A stretch of DNA of 64,000 nucleotides from 62-47 sp051954235 (GCA_051954235.1 JBQCHY010000080.1:8800-72799), one strand, 5' to 3'; shown: positions 43,527 to 52,328, numbered from the stretch's first letter. Translations and numbers: made by a program. Notes: generated by a model from the sequence alone, not told the origin.

Positions 43527-43626
43527 GCCGGGCTGATATGGGGTGGCCGGAACCGGCTGGCAACCCGCGTGCGCTGGCGCGGAAACTCCTTGATCCCGCC
43601 GCCATTCTTTGTCACACGCTCCGGCC

Positions 43627-45255
43627 ATGTCCGACATTGCCGTCTCCACTGAGCCATCCTCACGCCCGGCGCTGGCCGCCGAAGTGGCGCGCCGCCGTAC
43701 CTTCGCGATCATTTCCCACCCGGACGCCGGCAAGACCACGCTGACCGAAAAGCTCTTGCTGTTCGGCGGCGCCATCAATCTCGCCGGGCAGGTCAAGGCC
43801 AAGGGTGAGCGCCGCAACACGCGCTCCGACTGGATGAAGATCGAGCGCGATCGAGGCATCTCCGTCGTCACTTCGGTGATGACGTTCGAGTTCGATGACC
43901 TCGTCTTCAACCTGCTCGACACGCCGGGCCACGAGGACTTCTCCGAGGACACCTATCGCACGCTCACCGCCGTCGACTCCGCCGTGATGGTGATCGACGC
44001 CGCGAAAGGCATCGAGGACCGCACGCGCAAGCTGTTCGAGGTCTGCCGGCTGCGCGATATCCCGATCATCACCTTTATCAACAAGATGGATCGCGAGAGC
44101 CGCGACACCTTCGACGTACTCGACGAGATCGAGAAGACGCTGGCGCTCGACACCACGCCGATGACCTGGCCGGTCGGACGCGGTCGCGATTTCCTCGGCA
44201 CCTACGACATCGCGACCGGCGGCATTCGTTTGCTGGAAGGCGGCGGCGCGAAGACCGGCGCGGCGGAACAGATTTCCATCGACGATCTCGCCGCGCGCAA
44301 CCCGAACCTCAACGTCGACGAGGTGAAGGAAGAACTGGGACTGGCGACCGAAGCCTGCAAGCCGTTCGATCTCGCGGCATTCCGCGAGGGCCATCTCACG
44401 CCGGTCTATTTCGGCTCGGCGCTGCGCAATTTCGGCGTCGGCGATCTGCTGGAAGGTCTCGGCAAATTCGCGCCGCCGCCGCGCGCGCAGGAGAGCAGTC
44501 AGCGTCTGGTGCAGGCCGACGAGCCGAAGATGACGGCCTTCGTCTTCAAGATCCAGGCCAACATGGACCCGAACCATCGTGACCGCATCGCGTTCGCGCG
44601 GCTGTGCTCGGGCAAGCTGACGCGCGGCATGAAGGCCAAGCTGGTGCGCACCGGCAAGCCGATGCCGCTGTCGTCGCCGCAGTTCTTCTTCGCGCAGGAT
44701 CGCGCGATCGCGGACGAGGCCTACGCCGGCGACGTCGTCGGCATTCCCAACCACGGCACCTTGCGGATCGGCGATACGTTGACCGAAGGGGAGGACGTGT
44801 CGTTCGTCGGCGTACCGAGTTTCGCGCCGGAAATTGTCCGCCGCGTGCGGCTCACCGATGCGATGAAGGCGAAGAAGCTGAAGGAAGCCTTGCAGCAGAT
44901 GTCGGAGGAGGGCGTCGTGCAGGTGTTCCGCCCGCGCGACGGCGCGCCGGCGCTGGTCGGCGTGGTCGGCATGTTGCAGCTCGACGTGTTGAAGGCGCGG
45001 CTCGATGCCGAATATTCATTGCCGGTCGAATTCGAGATCAGCGAATTCCAGCTCGCACGCTGGATTTCATCGGACGATCCGAAGAAGCTCGACACCTTCG
45101 TCGCCGCCAACAACTCCGGTGTCGCCGACGATGTCGACGGCGATCCGGTGTTCCTCGCCAAGAACGAATTCTATCTCGGCTACACCAAGGAACGTGCCGA
45201 GGGCATCGTGTTCTCCAACGTCAAGGACGTGAAGAAGGCCGGCAAAGCGGGGTAG
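43627..45255 (+). CDS. prfC: Peptide chain release factor 3
   Basis: A 542-residue translational GTPase that recycles RF1/RF2 from the ribosome. G1 is ISHPDAGKTTLTEKLL, switch regions are RGISVVTSVM and DTPGHEDFSEDTYRTL, G4 is FINKMDRE. RF3-specific domain III is visible later (LQQMSEEGVVQVFRP, GVVGMLQLDVLKARLDAEY). Its length is close to E. coli RF3 (529). ATG 43627 is preferred to the TTG at 43609. The gene diverges from sugE, sharing 170 bases. Confidence 0.95.
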   Translation: MSDIAVSTEPSSRPALAAEVARRRTFAIISHPDAGKTTLTEKLLLFGGAINLAGQVKAKGERRNTRSDWMKIERDRGISVVTSVMTFEFDDLVFNLLDTPGHEDFSEDTYRTLTAVDSAVMVIDAAKGIEDRTRKLFEVCRLRDIPIITFINKMDRESRDTFDVLDEIEKTLALDTTPMTWPVGRGRDFLGTYDIATGGIRLLEGGGAKTGAAEQISIDDLAARNPNLNVDEVKEELGLATEACKPFDLAAFREGHLTPVYFGSALRNFGVGDLLEGLGKFAPPPRAQESSQRLVQADEPKMTAFVFKIQANMDPNHRDRIAFARLCSGKLTRGMKAKLVRTGKPMPLSSPQFFFAQDRAIADEAYAGDVVGIPNHGTLRIGDTLTEGEDVSFVGVPSFAPEIVRRVRLTDAMKAKKLKEALQQMSEEGVVQVFRPRDGAPALVGVVGMLQLDVLKARLDAEYSLPVEFEISEFQLARWISSDDPKKLDTFVAANNSGVADDVDGDPVFLAKNEFYLGYTKERAEGIVFSNVKDVKKAGKAG

Positions 45256-45286
45256 TATATCGCTGTCCTGTTCGGCCTTCTCCCTT

Positions 45287-45430
45287 CATCGCGAGGAGCG
45301 TGAACTCCAGCGATCCAGCTTTTGCTTCACTCACCTTCGTCATGGCCGGGCTCGTCCCGGCCATCCACGTCTTTTGTACCGATCGATTGAAAGAAAGACG
45401 TGGATGCCCGCGACAAGCGCGGGCATGACG
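45287..45430. repeat. R1 fragment joined to an R2 repeat
   Basis: 45287-45319 reads CATCGCGAGGAGCGTGAACT then CCAGCGATCCAGC, one arm of R1 with changes. 45338-45430 is a full R2: CGTCATGGCCGGGCTCG, GCCATCCACGTC and, on the right, GACGTGGATGCCCGCGACA then AGCGCGGGCATGACG. It separates two converging genes. Confidence 0.8.
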
Positions 45431-45452
45431 ATGGAGAGCACTCGCGTTAATC

Positions 45453-45483
45453 GAAGAAAAAATGGCCGGCGCGTGCGCCGGCC
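45453..45483 (-). terminator. Intrinsic terminator of the small secreted-protein gene
   Basis: On the reverse strand GGCCGGCGC-AC-GCGCCGGCC is a near-perfect stem directly followed by ATTTTTTCTTC. The stem begins 24 bases after the stop codon at 45508. It is the clearest rho-independent terminator in the window. Confidence 0.88.
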
Positions 45484-45507
45484 GTGGAGTTTCGCCTTGG
45501 AGAGAGG

Positions 45508-45801
45508 TTAGCGCGACATGCCGCCCGGCGTCGTCCCGCCCGGCGCGGTATCGCTATCGAGGCTTGAGCCGCCGCGTTGCATGGTGCCTTCCGGCGCGGG
45601 CTTTACGCTCTTACCGCTGCGGCTGCCGGCGTGGTTCGCCGATCCGACCGTGCCTGAGCCGGTCTTGCCATGTGGCGTGGTGGTGGAGCTTCCCTGTTGC
45701 ATTTTCTGAGTCGGCTGCGGCGACGTCTGTGTCTGCGCCTGCGCGGCGGTCACGGTGAGGGTGGCGATCGCAGCGGCGGTGGCGAGGTATTTGAAGTTCA
45801 T
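45508..45801 (-). CDS. Small secreted low-complexity protein
   Basis: A 97-residue protein: signal peptide YLATAAAIATLTVTAAQA, then a mature part made almost only of Gln, Ser, Thr, Gly, Pro and Lys (for example TSPQPTQKMQQGSSTTT and GSGTVGSANHAGSRSGKS), ending TPGGMSR. It is likely disordered and basic; no family recognised. The frame continues upstream to 45918 but ATG 45801 begins the signal. A strong terminator follows it, which suggests a discrete, possibly well expressed single-gene unit. Confidence 0.7.
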   Translation of the reverse strand: MNFKYLATAAAIATLTVTAAQAQTQTSPQPTQKMQQGSSTTTPHGKTGSGTVGSANHAGSRSGKSVKPAPEGTMQRGGSSLDSDTAPGGTTPGGMSR

Positions 45802-45984
45802 GCATTCAGCTCCATGGTGTTGATGGAGCGTCGATGCTTGACGGATGACACGGTCATTCCGCGAAATTTCCAAGGTGATTGCGTGATGATGTTGCGGCGT
45901 CATCGTGAACGCGCACAACGTGCATGTCAGGGACGTGCTATACCAATGCGATGATGCGCGACCTCGCGTGCGGGAGAAAAAAGC

Positions 45985-46419
45985 GTGGCAACGATTCGCG
46001 AAATGACTATCGAGGACTTCGACCGAGTGCTCGCGTTGATGCGGCGAACGCCCGGCGTCACCGTGCGTGATGCCGATTCAAACGAGATGGTCGCGCGTTA
46101 TCTGAATAGAAATCCGGGACTGAGCTTCATCGCGGAACAGGCGGGCGAACTGGTCGGATGCGTGATGGCGGGCCACGATGGTCGGCGTGGCTATCTGCAA
46201 CATCTCATCGTCGCACCGTCCCATCGCAGCACCGGTCTTGCAACGCGGTTGGTGAATGCGTCGCTCGACAGGTTGCGAGTCGAAGGAATCCTGAAGTCGC
46301 ATATCGACGTTCTGGCGACGAACGAATCCGCAATGAGGTTCTGGGAAAAAATCGGCTGGCGCCGCCGCACCGACATCGTGCGCTATTCCTTCATCCGCGA
46401 TGGCGGGGAGAATGTGTGA
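45985..46419 (+). CDS. GNAT-family N-acetyltransferase
   Basis: A 144-residue acyltransferase. It begins ATIREMTIEDFDRVLALMRR and carries the acetyl-CoA site in YLQHLIVAPSHRSTGLATRL, followed by VLATNESAMRFWEKIGWRRR. The Q/RxxGxG/A loop appears as HRSTGLA. Substrate unknown. Start is GTG 45985 with GGGAGA eight bases upstream. The gene is divergent from the small secreted-protein gene. Confidence 0.82.
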   Translation: MATIREMTIEDFDRVLALMRRTPGVTVRDADSNEMVARYLNRNPGLSFIAEQAGELVGCVMAGHDGRRGYLQHLIVAPSHRSTGLATRLVNASLDRLRVEGILKSHIDVLATNESAMRFWEKIGWRRRTDIVRYSFIRDGGENV

Positions 46420-46440
46420 GACGATAGCTACCTGAGCTTC

Positions 46441-46526
46441 CGTCATTGCGAGCGAAGCGAAGCAATCCAGTTCAGTCTTCCTTTGAGAGGCTGCATTGCT
46501 TCGTCGCCTAGCCCCTCGCAATGACG
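46441..46526. repeat. Dispersed palindromic repeat, family R1
   Basis: CGTCATTGCGAGCGAAG and CGAAGCAATCCAG on the left; TGCATTGCTTCGTCGCC and CCCTCGCAATGACGG on the right. The centre differs from the other copies. Confidence 0.85.
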
Positions 46527-46560
46527 GAGAGATTTGCACGTTGCCACCCCATCGTATGGA

Positions 46561-46695
46561 GTCGTCCCCGCGAAGGCGGAGACCCAGACTCCGTGTCGCT
46601 GGTCGGATGGAAGGCGCTTATCGATCGTGATTCAGCACGCTTCGCAGGTACGACTGATGTAGGGATTCTGGGTCTCCGCCTTCGCGGGGGCGACG
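46561..46695. repeat. Dispersed palindromic repeat, family R3
   Basis: GTCGTCCCCGCGAAGGC, GGAGACCCAGACTCC and on the right GGGATTCTGGGTCTCC then GCCTTCGCGGGGGCGACG. It matches 14199-14324 in both arms; the centre is unrelated. Confidence 0.82.
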
Positions 46696-46765
46696 TTGGT
46701 GATGTCGGGGGACGCTACCTCTCTTCGCTCGCAACGATGCGGAAGAGCGCATTGTGTTCAAATCC

Positions 46766-47221
46766 TCAAAACGTCGTCCGGCTGCTACGCGCTTCGACAT
46801 TCCGCTTGATGGCCTCGAGCCCGAGGCGCGCTTCCTGATCCATCCGCTCGATTACCTCAGCGCTCGGCGGCTTGGGTCGCGCCGGATTGCGCAGCGTTCG
46901 GGTGAACTGCGTGCCGCCGTCGACGCTCTCGCAATCGTATTGCACCACCACCGGGCCCATGAACGAGGTCTGCGTCAGACCGATCCATAGATGCGGTACG
47001 TTGCAGGCGATCACCAGCCAGTCGAGTTCGACATTGCCGGTGCGGGTGCTCCAGTATTCGTGAAACGTGTCGCCGAACCGCATCGGGCGGTCGTCGCAAT
47101 CGATATGGTGCGACGTCGGCAGCCATTCGGGCCATGATTTCGGATTGGTGACGTAGTCGAACACCGCGACCGGCTTTGCCGCGATAACGATGGAATGGTG
47201 GCGCTCGAACGGGTGCGTCAT
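46766..47221 (-). CDS. SRPBCC-fold (polyketide cyclase/START-like) protein
   Basis: A 151-residue protein. FERHHSIVIAAKPVAVFDYV followed by TNPKSWPEWLPTSHHI is the standard SRPBCC opening (a beta strand, then a helix with the WPEW turn). GDTFHEYWSTRTGNVELDW and DGGTQFTRTLRN complete the cavity strands. It probably binds a hydrophobic ligand; nothing more can be said. The frame runs on to 47269, but ATG 47221 yields the family start. Confidence 0.75.
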   Translation of the reverse strand: MTHPFERHHSIVIAAKPVAVFDYVTNPKSWPEWLPTSHHIDCDDRPMRFGDTFHEYWSTRTGNVELDWLVIACNVPHLWIGLTQTSFMGPVVVQYDCESVDGGTQFTRTLRNPARPKPPSAEVIERMDQEARLGLEAIKRNVEARSSRTTF

Positions 47222-47427
47222 GCGGGCCTCGGTGTTGTTTCCCCCGCCGCCGATAATCACGGCGACCAAGGATCGTCACCACATCGGCCACCAAGGTCAA
47301 GGCCGCGTGGACGTTGTCCCGCTCGGGGCAGCGTTGCGCGTCGTCGTGGAAAAATGCTAGCGAATTTCACGGCGCGGATTTGATCGTCGGGGACGCAGCG
47401 TTCGGCTGGCTGAATGGAGATGGCGCG

Positions 47428-48012
47428 ATGGGACTTGTGATCATGATCGTTGGCCTCGCCGTGTTCTTCGGCACGCATCTGGTCACGACGCGGCGCGAAT
47501 TCCGCGCGGGGCTTATCGCCAGGCATGGCGAAGCGACGTACAAGATCGGTTATTCGATCCTGTCCGCGATCGGCCTCGTGCTGATCGTCTGGGGCTTTGC
47601 GCATTATCGCGCGACGGGCTGGATCGACGTCTGGTATCCGCCGGTCACGATGCGGCACATCGCGCTGGCACTGATGCCGTTCGCGGTGATCCTGGTGGTG
47701 GCGTCCTATGTCCGTGGTCGCATCTACGCCAAGCTGAAGCACCCGATGCTGGCGGGCATCAAGCTGTGGGCCTTTGCGCATCTGTTGGCCAATGGCGATC
47801 TCGGCTCGATCATCCTGTTCGGCTCGTTCCTCGCCTGGGCAGTTTATGATCGCATTTCGCTGAAGCACCGCAGCGATCCCGGCGCGCCGCCGATACCGGT
47901 CGGCGGCATTGGCAACGATGTCATCGCCGTCGTGCTCGGCATCGTGATCTATCTGGCGCTGGCGCTGGTGTTTCACCCCTTCGTCATCGGCGTGCCGGTG
48001 ATGGGGGCTTGA
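47428..48012 (+). CDS. NnrU-family membrane protein
   Basis: A 194-residue integral membrane protein with about five to six helices. IVGLAVFFGTHLVTTRREF, then YKIGYSILSAIGLVLIVWGF and KLKHPMLAGIKLWAFAHLL are typical of the NnrU family, known from denitrifiers and related to NO metabolism or carotenoid isomerisation in plants (Z-ISO). No nir or nor genes adjoin, so the role here is open. GGAG (47415-47418) supports ATG 47428; the longer frame has no better start. Confidence 0.83.
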   Translation: MGLVIMIVGLAVFFGTHLVTTRREFRAGLIARHGEATYKIGYSILSAIGLVLIVWGFAHYRATGWIDVWYPPVTMRHIALALMPFAVILVVASYVRGRIYAKLKHPMLAGIKLWAFAHLLANGDLGSIILFGSFLAWAVYDRISLKHRSDPGAPPIPVGGIGNDVIAVVLGIVIYLALALVFHPFVIGVPVMGA

Positions 48013-48076
48013 GACACGACTTGCGCGCGGTTGAAGTGTCTTCAACTGTCGCAGTTAATATCGTGAATCTGTGTTG

Positions 48077-48162
48077 CGTCATGGCCGGGCTTGTCCCGGC
48101 CATCCACGTCTTTCCTGCTGAGCTGCTAAGACGTGGGTGGCCGGAATAAATCCGGCCATGAC
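48077..48162. repeat. Dispersed palindromic repeat, family R2
   Basis: CGTCATGGCCGGGCTTG, TCCCGGCCATCCACGTC and, on the right, GACGTGGGTGGCCGGAATA then AATCCGGCCATGACG. It lies between converging genes (nnrU-like and the cysK-like gene). Confidence 0.85.
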
Positions 48163-48205
48163 GGACCGTATGATCGTGCACCGTTATCGGTAACTTGCTT
48201 CAGTC

Positions 48206-49291
48206 TTACCCCGCCGGCATCTGATAGCCCGGCGTCGAGCGCGACAGCGCGACTTCGGCTTCGTCCATGTCCGCCGGAATGGCGTCGAACAGCGGCGTCG
48301 AGAGATAGCGCTCGCCGGTGTCGGGCAGCATGCAGAGAATGACGGAGCCGGCGGGCGCTTTCTCGGCAATCTGCCGCGCCACGCCGAACGTCGCGCCGCC
48401 GGAAATGCCGGTGAAGATGCCTTCGCGTTGCGCCAAGGCCTTTGCCCATTCGATGGCCTTCGGCCCGGCGATCGGGATCAGTTCGTCGTAATAATGTTTG
48501 TCGATCGCTTCCTGCAACACCTTCGGAATGAAGTCCGGCGTCCAACCCTGGATCGGATGCGGCTCGAAGGCCGGATGTCCCGCGGCCGGCTCGCCGTCCG
48601 CCGTGCGTTGCTGCGGCGTGCCGCTGCCGATCAGTTGCGCGTTCGCAGGCTCGCTGAGAATGATCTTCGTCTCCGGGCGTTCCTTGCGCAGCACGCGCGA
48701 GACGCCGACCATGGTGCCGCCGGTGCCGTAACCGGTGACGAAGTAATCGAGCCGCTGGCCGGCGAAGTCGTTGATGATCTCGCGGCCGGTGGTCGCTTCG
48801 TGGATCGCCGCATTGGCGGCCGCCTCGAACTGATGCGCGAGAAACCAGCCGTGCTTCTCCGCGAGTTCGACGGCCTTCCGGTACATGCCGAAGCCTTTTT
48901 CGGCGCGCGGCGTCAGCACCACTTTCGCACCCAGCATCCGCATCAGCCGCCGCCGTTCGATGGAAAAGCTGTCCGCCATCGTCACCACCAGCGGATAGCC
49001 TTTCTGCGCGCAGACCATCGCAAGCCCGATGCCGGTGTTGCCGCTGGTGGCTTCCACCACGGTCTGGCCGGGTTTGAGCGCGCCGCTGCGCTCGGCTTCC
49101 TCGATGATGCCGATCGCCAGCCGATCCTTTACAGACGAGGCCGGATTGAAGTACTCGGCCTTGACGTACATCGTCACGCCGTCAACCCCGATGTGATTGA
49201 CGCGGATGGCGGGCGTGTCGCCGATAGTCTCGAGCACGCTGTCGAATAGCCGGCCGCGGCCCTTGGTGGTCCGTATTGCCTTTGCGCTCAT
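48206..49291 (-). CDS. Cysteine synthase-like PLP enzyme (CysK/CBS family)
   Basis: A 361-residue beta-family PLP enzyme. NPASSVKDR holds the PLP Lys55, VEATSGNTGIGLAMV is the substrate loop, TGYGTGGTMVGVSRVL the phosphate cradle. The usual O-acetylserine sulfhydrylase is about 320 residues; the extra length is in the C-terminal half (PQQRTADGEPAAGHPAFEP insert). The reaction is most likely cysteine formation from O-acetylserine and sulfide, but cystathionine beta-synthase-like use is possible. The upstream frame to 49393 is ignored; ATG 49291 gives a normal start. It is divergent from panB. Confidence 0.87.
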   Translation of the reverse strand: MSAKAIRTTKGRGRLFDSVLETIGDTPAIRVNHIGVDGVTMYVKAEYFNPASSVKDRLAIGIIEEAERSGALKPGQTVVEATSGNTGIGLAMVCAQKGYPLVVTMADSFSIERRRLMRMLGAKVVLTPRAEKGFGMYRKAVELAEKHGWFLAHQFEAAANAAIHEATTGREIINDFAGQRLDYFVTGYGTGGTMVGVSRVLRKERPETKIILSEPANAQLIGSGTPQQRTADGEPAAGHPAFEPHPIQGWTPDFIPKVLQEAIDKHYYDELIPIAGPKAIEWAKALAQREGIFTGISGGATFGVARQIAEKAPAGSVILCMLPDTGERYLSTPLFDAIPADMDEAEVALSRSTPGYQMPAG

Positions 49292-49518
49292 GTCGATCTC
49301 TCCGTCATGCGCCACGCGCTGATGAGTAAGATTGCGAAAATAGGGCGTAGAAGGGCCGGGCGGAAGCGCTCGTTGTTGCGACACCTGCGACAATCTCGTC
49401 TCATGCGGCCATGCCTGGGCGTCCCTTGCTCACGCCCGGCAAAAAATGATACCCCTTCGCCCGATATTGCGGTGCAACGCCGTTTCGCCATCGGGTGTTC
49501 CCGTACTCGGAGTTTAGC

Positions 49519-50367
49519 ATGTCCGTTCAATCGACCATCCGGCGCAAGACGTCGGCCGATATCCGCGCGCGCAAGAACGGCGAGCCCGTGGTGATGCTGA
49601 CGTCGTATCACGCGCACACGGCGGCACTGGTCGACCGCTACTGCGATGTCATCCTGGTCGGCGACTCGCTCGGCAATGTGATGCACGGTTTCGAGACCAC
49701 GCTGCCGGTGACGCTCGAGATGATGATCCTGCAAGGCCATGCGGTGATGCGCGGCTCGAAGCAGTCACTGGTCGTGGTCGATCTGCCGTTCGGCAGCTAC
49801 GAGGCTTCCAAAGAGCAGGCGTTTCATTCCGCCGCGCGGGTTTTGAAGGAGACGCATTGCGGCGCCGTGAAGCTCGAGGGTGGTGAGCGCATGGCGGAGA
49901 CGATCGCGTTTCTCACCGAGCGCGGCATTCCGGTGATGGCGCATATTGGTCTCACGCCGCAGTCGATCAATGCGCTCGGCTCGTTCCGCTCGCAAGGCCG
50001 CGAGGAAGCCGAAGCGATCGCGCGCGGCGAGAATGTGATCGGTCCGATCCAGAAGGACGCGCGCGCGGTGGCGCAAGCGGGTGCATTCTCCGTGGTGGTC
50101 GAGGCTGTTGCCGAACCGCTCGCGCGCCGCATCACCGAAACCATCGACATTCCCACCATCGGCATCGGCGCCAGCGCCGCCTGCGACGGACAGGTGCTGG
50201 TGCTCGAAGACATGCTCGGCCTGTCGGAGTGGGTGCCGAAGTTCGTCCGCCGCTACGGCAAGCTCGGCCCGATGATCGAAGAGGCCATTCAGGGCTACGC
50301 CAACGACGTGCGCTCCCGCGCGTTTCCCGGCCCGGAGAATGTCTACGGTATCAAGCCGAAGGGCTGA
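49519..50367 (+). CDS. panB: 3-methyl-2-oxobutanoate hydroxymethyltransferase
   Basis: A 282-residue enzyme that makes ketopantoate from alpha-ketoisovalerate and methylene-tetrahydrofolate, first step of pantothenate synthesis. MLTSYHAHTAALVDRYCDV, LVGDSLGNVMHGFETTLPV (metal Asp), AVKLEGGERMAET, the catalytic Glu in FSVVVEAVAEPLARRIT and IGIGASAACDGQVLVLEDM are all characteristic. ATG 49519 is preferred to ATG 49495. panC is not adjacent. It is followed 36 bases later by the FKBP gene. Confidence 0.95.
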   Translation: MSVQSTIRRKTSADIRARKNGEPVVMLTSYHAHTAALVDRYCDVILVGDSLGNVMHGFETTLPVTLEMMILQGHAVMRGSKQSLVVVDLPFGSYEASKEQAFHSAARVLKETHCGAVKLEGGERMAETIAFLTERGIPVMAHIGLTPQSINALGSFRSQGREEAEAIARGENVIGPIQKDARAVAQAGAFSVVVEAVAEPLARRITETIDIPTIGIGASAACDGQVLVLEDMLGLSEWVPKFVRRYGKLGPMIEEAIQGYANDVRSRAFPGPENVYGIKPKG

Positions 50368-50403
50368 GTGTTGCTCCAGGCTGGCATCAGGAAAGGATAC
50401 GAC

Positions 50404-50865
50404 ATGCGTTTCCAACTCGCCGCGATCGCCTTCCGGGCCTTCGCGATTGTCGCCACCGCGGCGTTCGTCGCCGGCGGCGCATCCACTCCCACAATGGCAC
50501 AGGCCAAAGGAAAGACCATGACCACAGCTTCGGGTTTGCAGATCGTCGATACCCAGGTCGGCACCGGCGCGACGCCCGCGCGCGGCCAGACCTGCGTGAT
50601 GCACTACACCGGCTGGCTCTATGTCGACGGCAAGAAGGGCAAGAAGTTCGACTCATCGGTCGACCGCAACGAGCCGTTCGAGTTTCCGATCGGGATGGGC
50701 CGGGTGATCGCCGGTTGGGACGAGGGCGTCTCCACCATGAAGGTCGGCGGCAAGCGCACCCTGATCATCCCGCCGGAACTCGGCTACGGCGCGCGCGGTG
50801 CAGGCGGCGTCATCCCTCCGAACGCGACCTTGATCTTCGACGTCGAGCTGCTTGCGGTGAAATAA
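50404..50865 (+). CDS. Exported FKBP-type peptidyl-prolyl isomerase
   Basis: A 153-residue protein: signal peptide AFAIVATAAFVAGGASTPTMA and a single FKBP domain (about 48-153). The domain shows VMHYTGWLYVDGKKGKKFDS, PIGMGRVIAGWDEGVSTM, RTLIIPPELGYGARGAGG and IPPNATLIFDVELL, the family's core. It probably folds proline-containing proteins in the periplasm. AAAGGA supports ATG 50404; the frame upstream lacks a signal. Its neighbours, a YfgM-like anchor and a lipoprotein, suggest an envelope cluster. Confidence 0.91.
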   Translation: MRFQLAAIAFRAFAIVATAAFVAGGASTPTMAQAKGKTMTTASGLQIVDTQVGTGATPARGQTCVMHYTGWLYVDGKKGKKFDSSVDRNEPFEFPIGMGRVIAGWDEGVSTMKVGGKRTLIIPPELGYGARGAGGVIPPNATLIFDVELLAVK

Positions 50866-51048
50866 GGCTGCCCCGGAATTGCCATGGGATCGCCGCAAGA
50901 GTCCCGCGGCGTTTCTGGCGGTTCCGCGGTGCCGCGAAAGCGCCAACTTTGCCTTGCGGCCGCCATACCGCTAGGGTATCGCCTGACCGGTGGGCAATCG
51001 CCCGGTTTGCCGCTGGGCGAGCGGCGCTGCCGCAATGGGGTTCTTTAA

Positions 51049-51702
51049 GTGTCTGAGATATTTAATGAAATCGACGATGAGCTGCGCAAGGAGCAGCTCA
51101 AGAAGATCTGGGACAAGTATTCGATCTACATCGTCGCGCTAGCGGTGCTGATCGTCGCCGGCGTCGGCGGTTGGCGCGGTTACGAATACCTCGCGACCCA
51201 GAAGGCCTACAAGGCCAGCGCCGCTTTCGATGCCGCTTCAACTTTATCCGATGAAAACAAGCACGCCGAAGCGGAAGCTGCTTTCAACGCGCTCGCGGCC
51301 GATGCGCCCGCCGGTTATCGATCGCTCGCGCGGTTGCGTGCCGCCGCCGAAGCCGCCACGCGCGATGCCGCCGCCGGCGTGAAGCTGTACGACGCCATCG
51401 CCGCAGACTCGAGCGTCGGCGTGAACGAGCGCAGCCTCGCTTCCGTGCGCGCTGCCTCGCTGCTGGTCGATAGTGCCAGCTACGACGACATGGTGAAGCG
51501 TCTCGATGCATCGACGCAGCCGGGCAACATCTATCGCCACACCGCGCGCGAATTGCTGGCGCTGTCGGCGTGGCGCGCCAAGAACGCTGCCGAAACGCGC
51601 AAATGGCTGGATCAGATCGCCGAGGACGGCGAGACGCCCGCGAGTCTGCGCAACCGCACCGAAGCGTTGCAGGCACTGCTGCCGCCGGCCGCCAAAAGCT
51701 GA
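51049..51702 (+). CDS. YfgM-like tetratricopeptide membrane protein
   Basis: A 217-residue protein with a short cytoplasmic N-terminus (SEIFNEIDDELRKEQLKKIW), one membrane helix (YIVALAVLIVAGVGGWRGYEY, about 26-46) and a helical TPR-like periplasmic part. This layout is that of YfgM, which in E. coli associates with SecYEG and PpiD. The start is GTG 51049. In E. coli yfgM is followed by bamB and der; here a different lipoprotein gene stands in the bamB position. Confidence 0.83.
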   Translation: MSEIFNEIDDELRKEQLKKIWDKYSIYIVALAVLIVAGVGGWRGYEYLATQKAYKASAAFDAASTLSDENKHAEAEAAFNALAADAPAGYRSLARLRAAAEAATRDAAAGVKLYDAIAADSSVGVNERSLASVRAASLLVDSASYDDMVKRLDASTQPGNIYRHTARELLALSAWRAKNAAETRKWLDQIAEDGETPASLRNRTEALQALLPPAAKS

Positions 51703-51758
51703 GTTGATCTTGTTGGAATGGCGCGTCTGCGCATTGTCCTGACGAACGAGAGTTGAAG

Positions 51759-52328
51759 ATGGCTACTCGCCGCTCCCATCGCCTAATCGCTACCGTCGTT
51801 CTGATTGCTATGTCAGGAATCCTCGCCGGTTGCGCCAGTTCGAGCAGCTTCGATCCCAGCGACATGTTCGATATGTTCGACACCAAGAAGAAGCTGCCCG
51901 GAAATCGCGAGCCGGTTTTCCCCGAAGGCGTGCCGGGTCTCGAGCAGGGCGTGCCGAAAGAACTCTACAAGGAAAACGTCGACCGGCAGCAATTCCAGCA
52001 GCAACAGGCGGCGCCTGTCGAAGCCGCGCCGCCGCCTGCGGCTGAACCCCCGAAGCATCGTGCCTCGTCGCGTTCGCGTCCGGCCAAGCGGCGTGCAGCC
52101 GAGCCTGCACGTGAAGGTGCAGCCGTGCCGGAGCAACAGCAAGAGGCGACCACGCCGCCACCTGCGCCGAAGCCGGCCAAGCGGACCATCCGTCATCGCA
52201 GCACCACGGCGCCGCCGCCGGATTCGGAAACGCCCGCGCCTCAAGCGCAGCCACAAGCCGCGCCGCCGGCTTCATCGGGCAGTTCATTCCCGGCGCCGCT
52301 GCCGAGCGGCAGTTTCCAGCGTCAGTAA
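51759..52328 (+). CDS. Proline-rich lipoprotein in the bamB position
   Basis: A 189-residue lipoprotein: signal and lipobox IATVVLIAMSGILAGCASSS (Cys about 25). Then comes a short folded-looking part (FDPSDMFDMFDTKKKLPGN, VFPEGVPGLEQGVPKELYKE). The rest is a long Pro/Ala/Gln/Arg-rich disordered tail ending SGSFQRQ. No beta-propeller repeats are present, so it is not BamB. The residue after Cys is Ala, so outer-membrane sorting is likely by the E. coli rule, which may not hold here. It lies between yfgM-like and der, 56 and 68 bases away. Confidence 0.75.
   Translation: MATRRSHRLIATVVLIAMSGILAGCASSSSFDPSDMFDMFDTKKKLPGNREPVFPEGVPGLEQGVPKELYKENVDRQQFQQQQAAPVEAAPPPAAEPPKHRASSRSRPAKRRAAEPAREGAAVPEQQQEATTPPPAPKPAKRTIRHRSTTAPPPDSETPAPQAQPQAAPPASSGSSFPAPLPSGSFQRQ

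Larger units (their letters stand above)
46420..46765. other. 346-base gap filled by two repeats
   Basis: The gap between the GNAT gene and the convergent SRPBCC gene holds an R1 copy and then an R3 copy 34 bases later. The remaining 70 bases before the SRPBCC stop hold nothing I can identify. Confidence 0.7.

Noticed and set aside
49401..49446. Hairpin GCCTGGGCGT ... ACGCCCGGC followed by AAAAAA before panB
   Set aside because: On the plus strand the run is A, not T, and on the minus strand the T run precedes the stem, so it is not a terminator for either gene.
51759..52328. BamB
   Set aside because: The gene is in the right place but has no beta-propeller repeats and is half the length.
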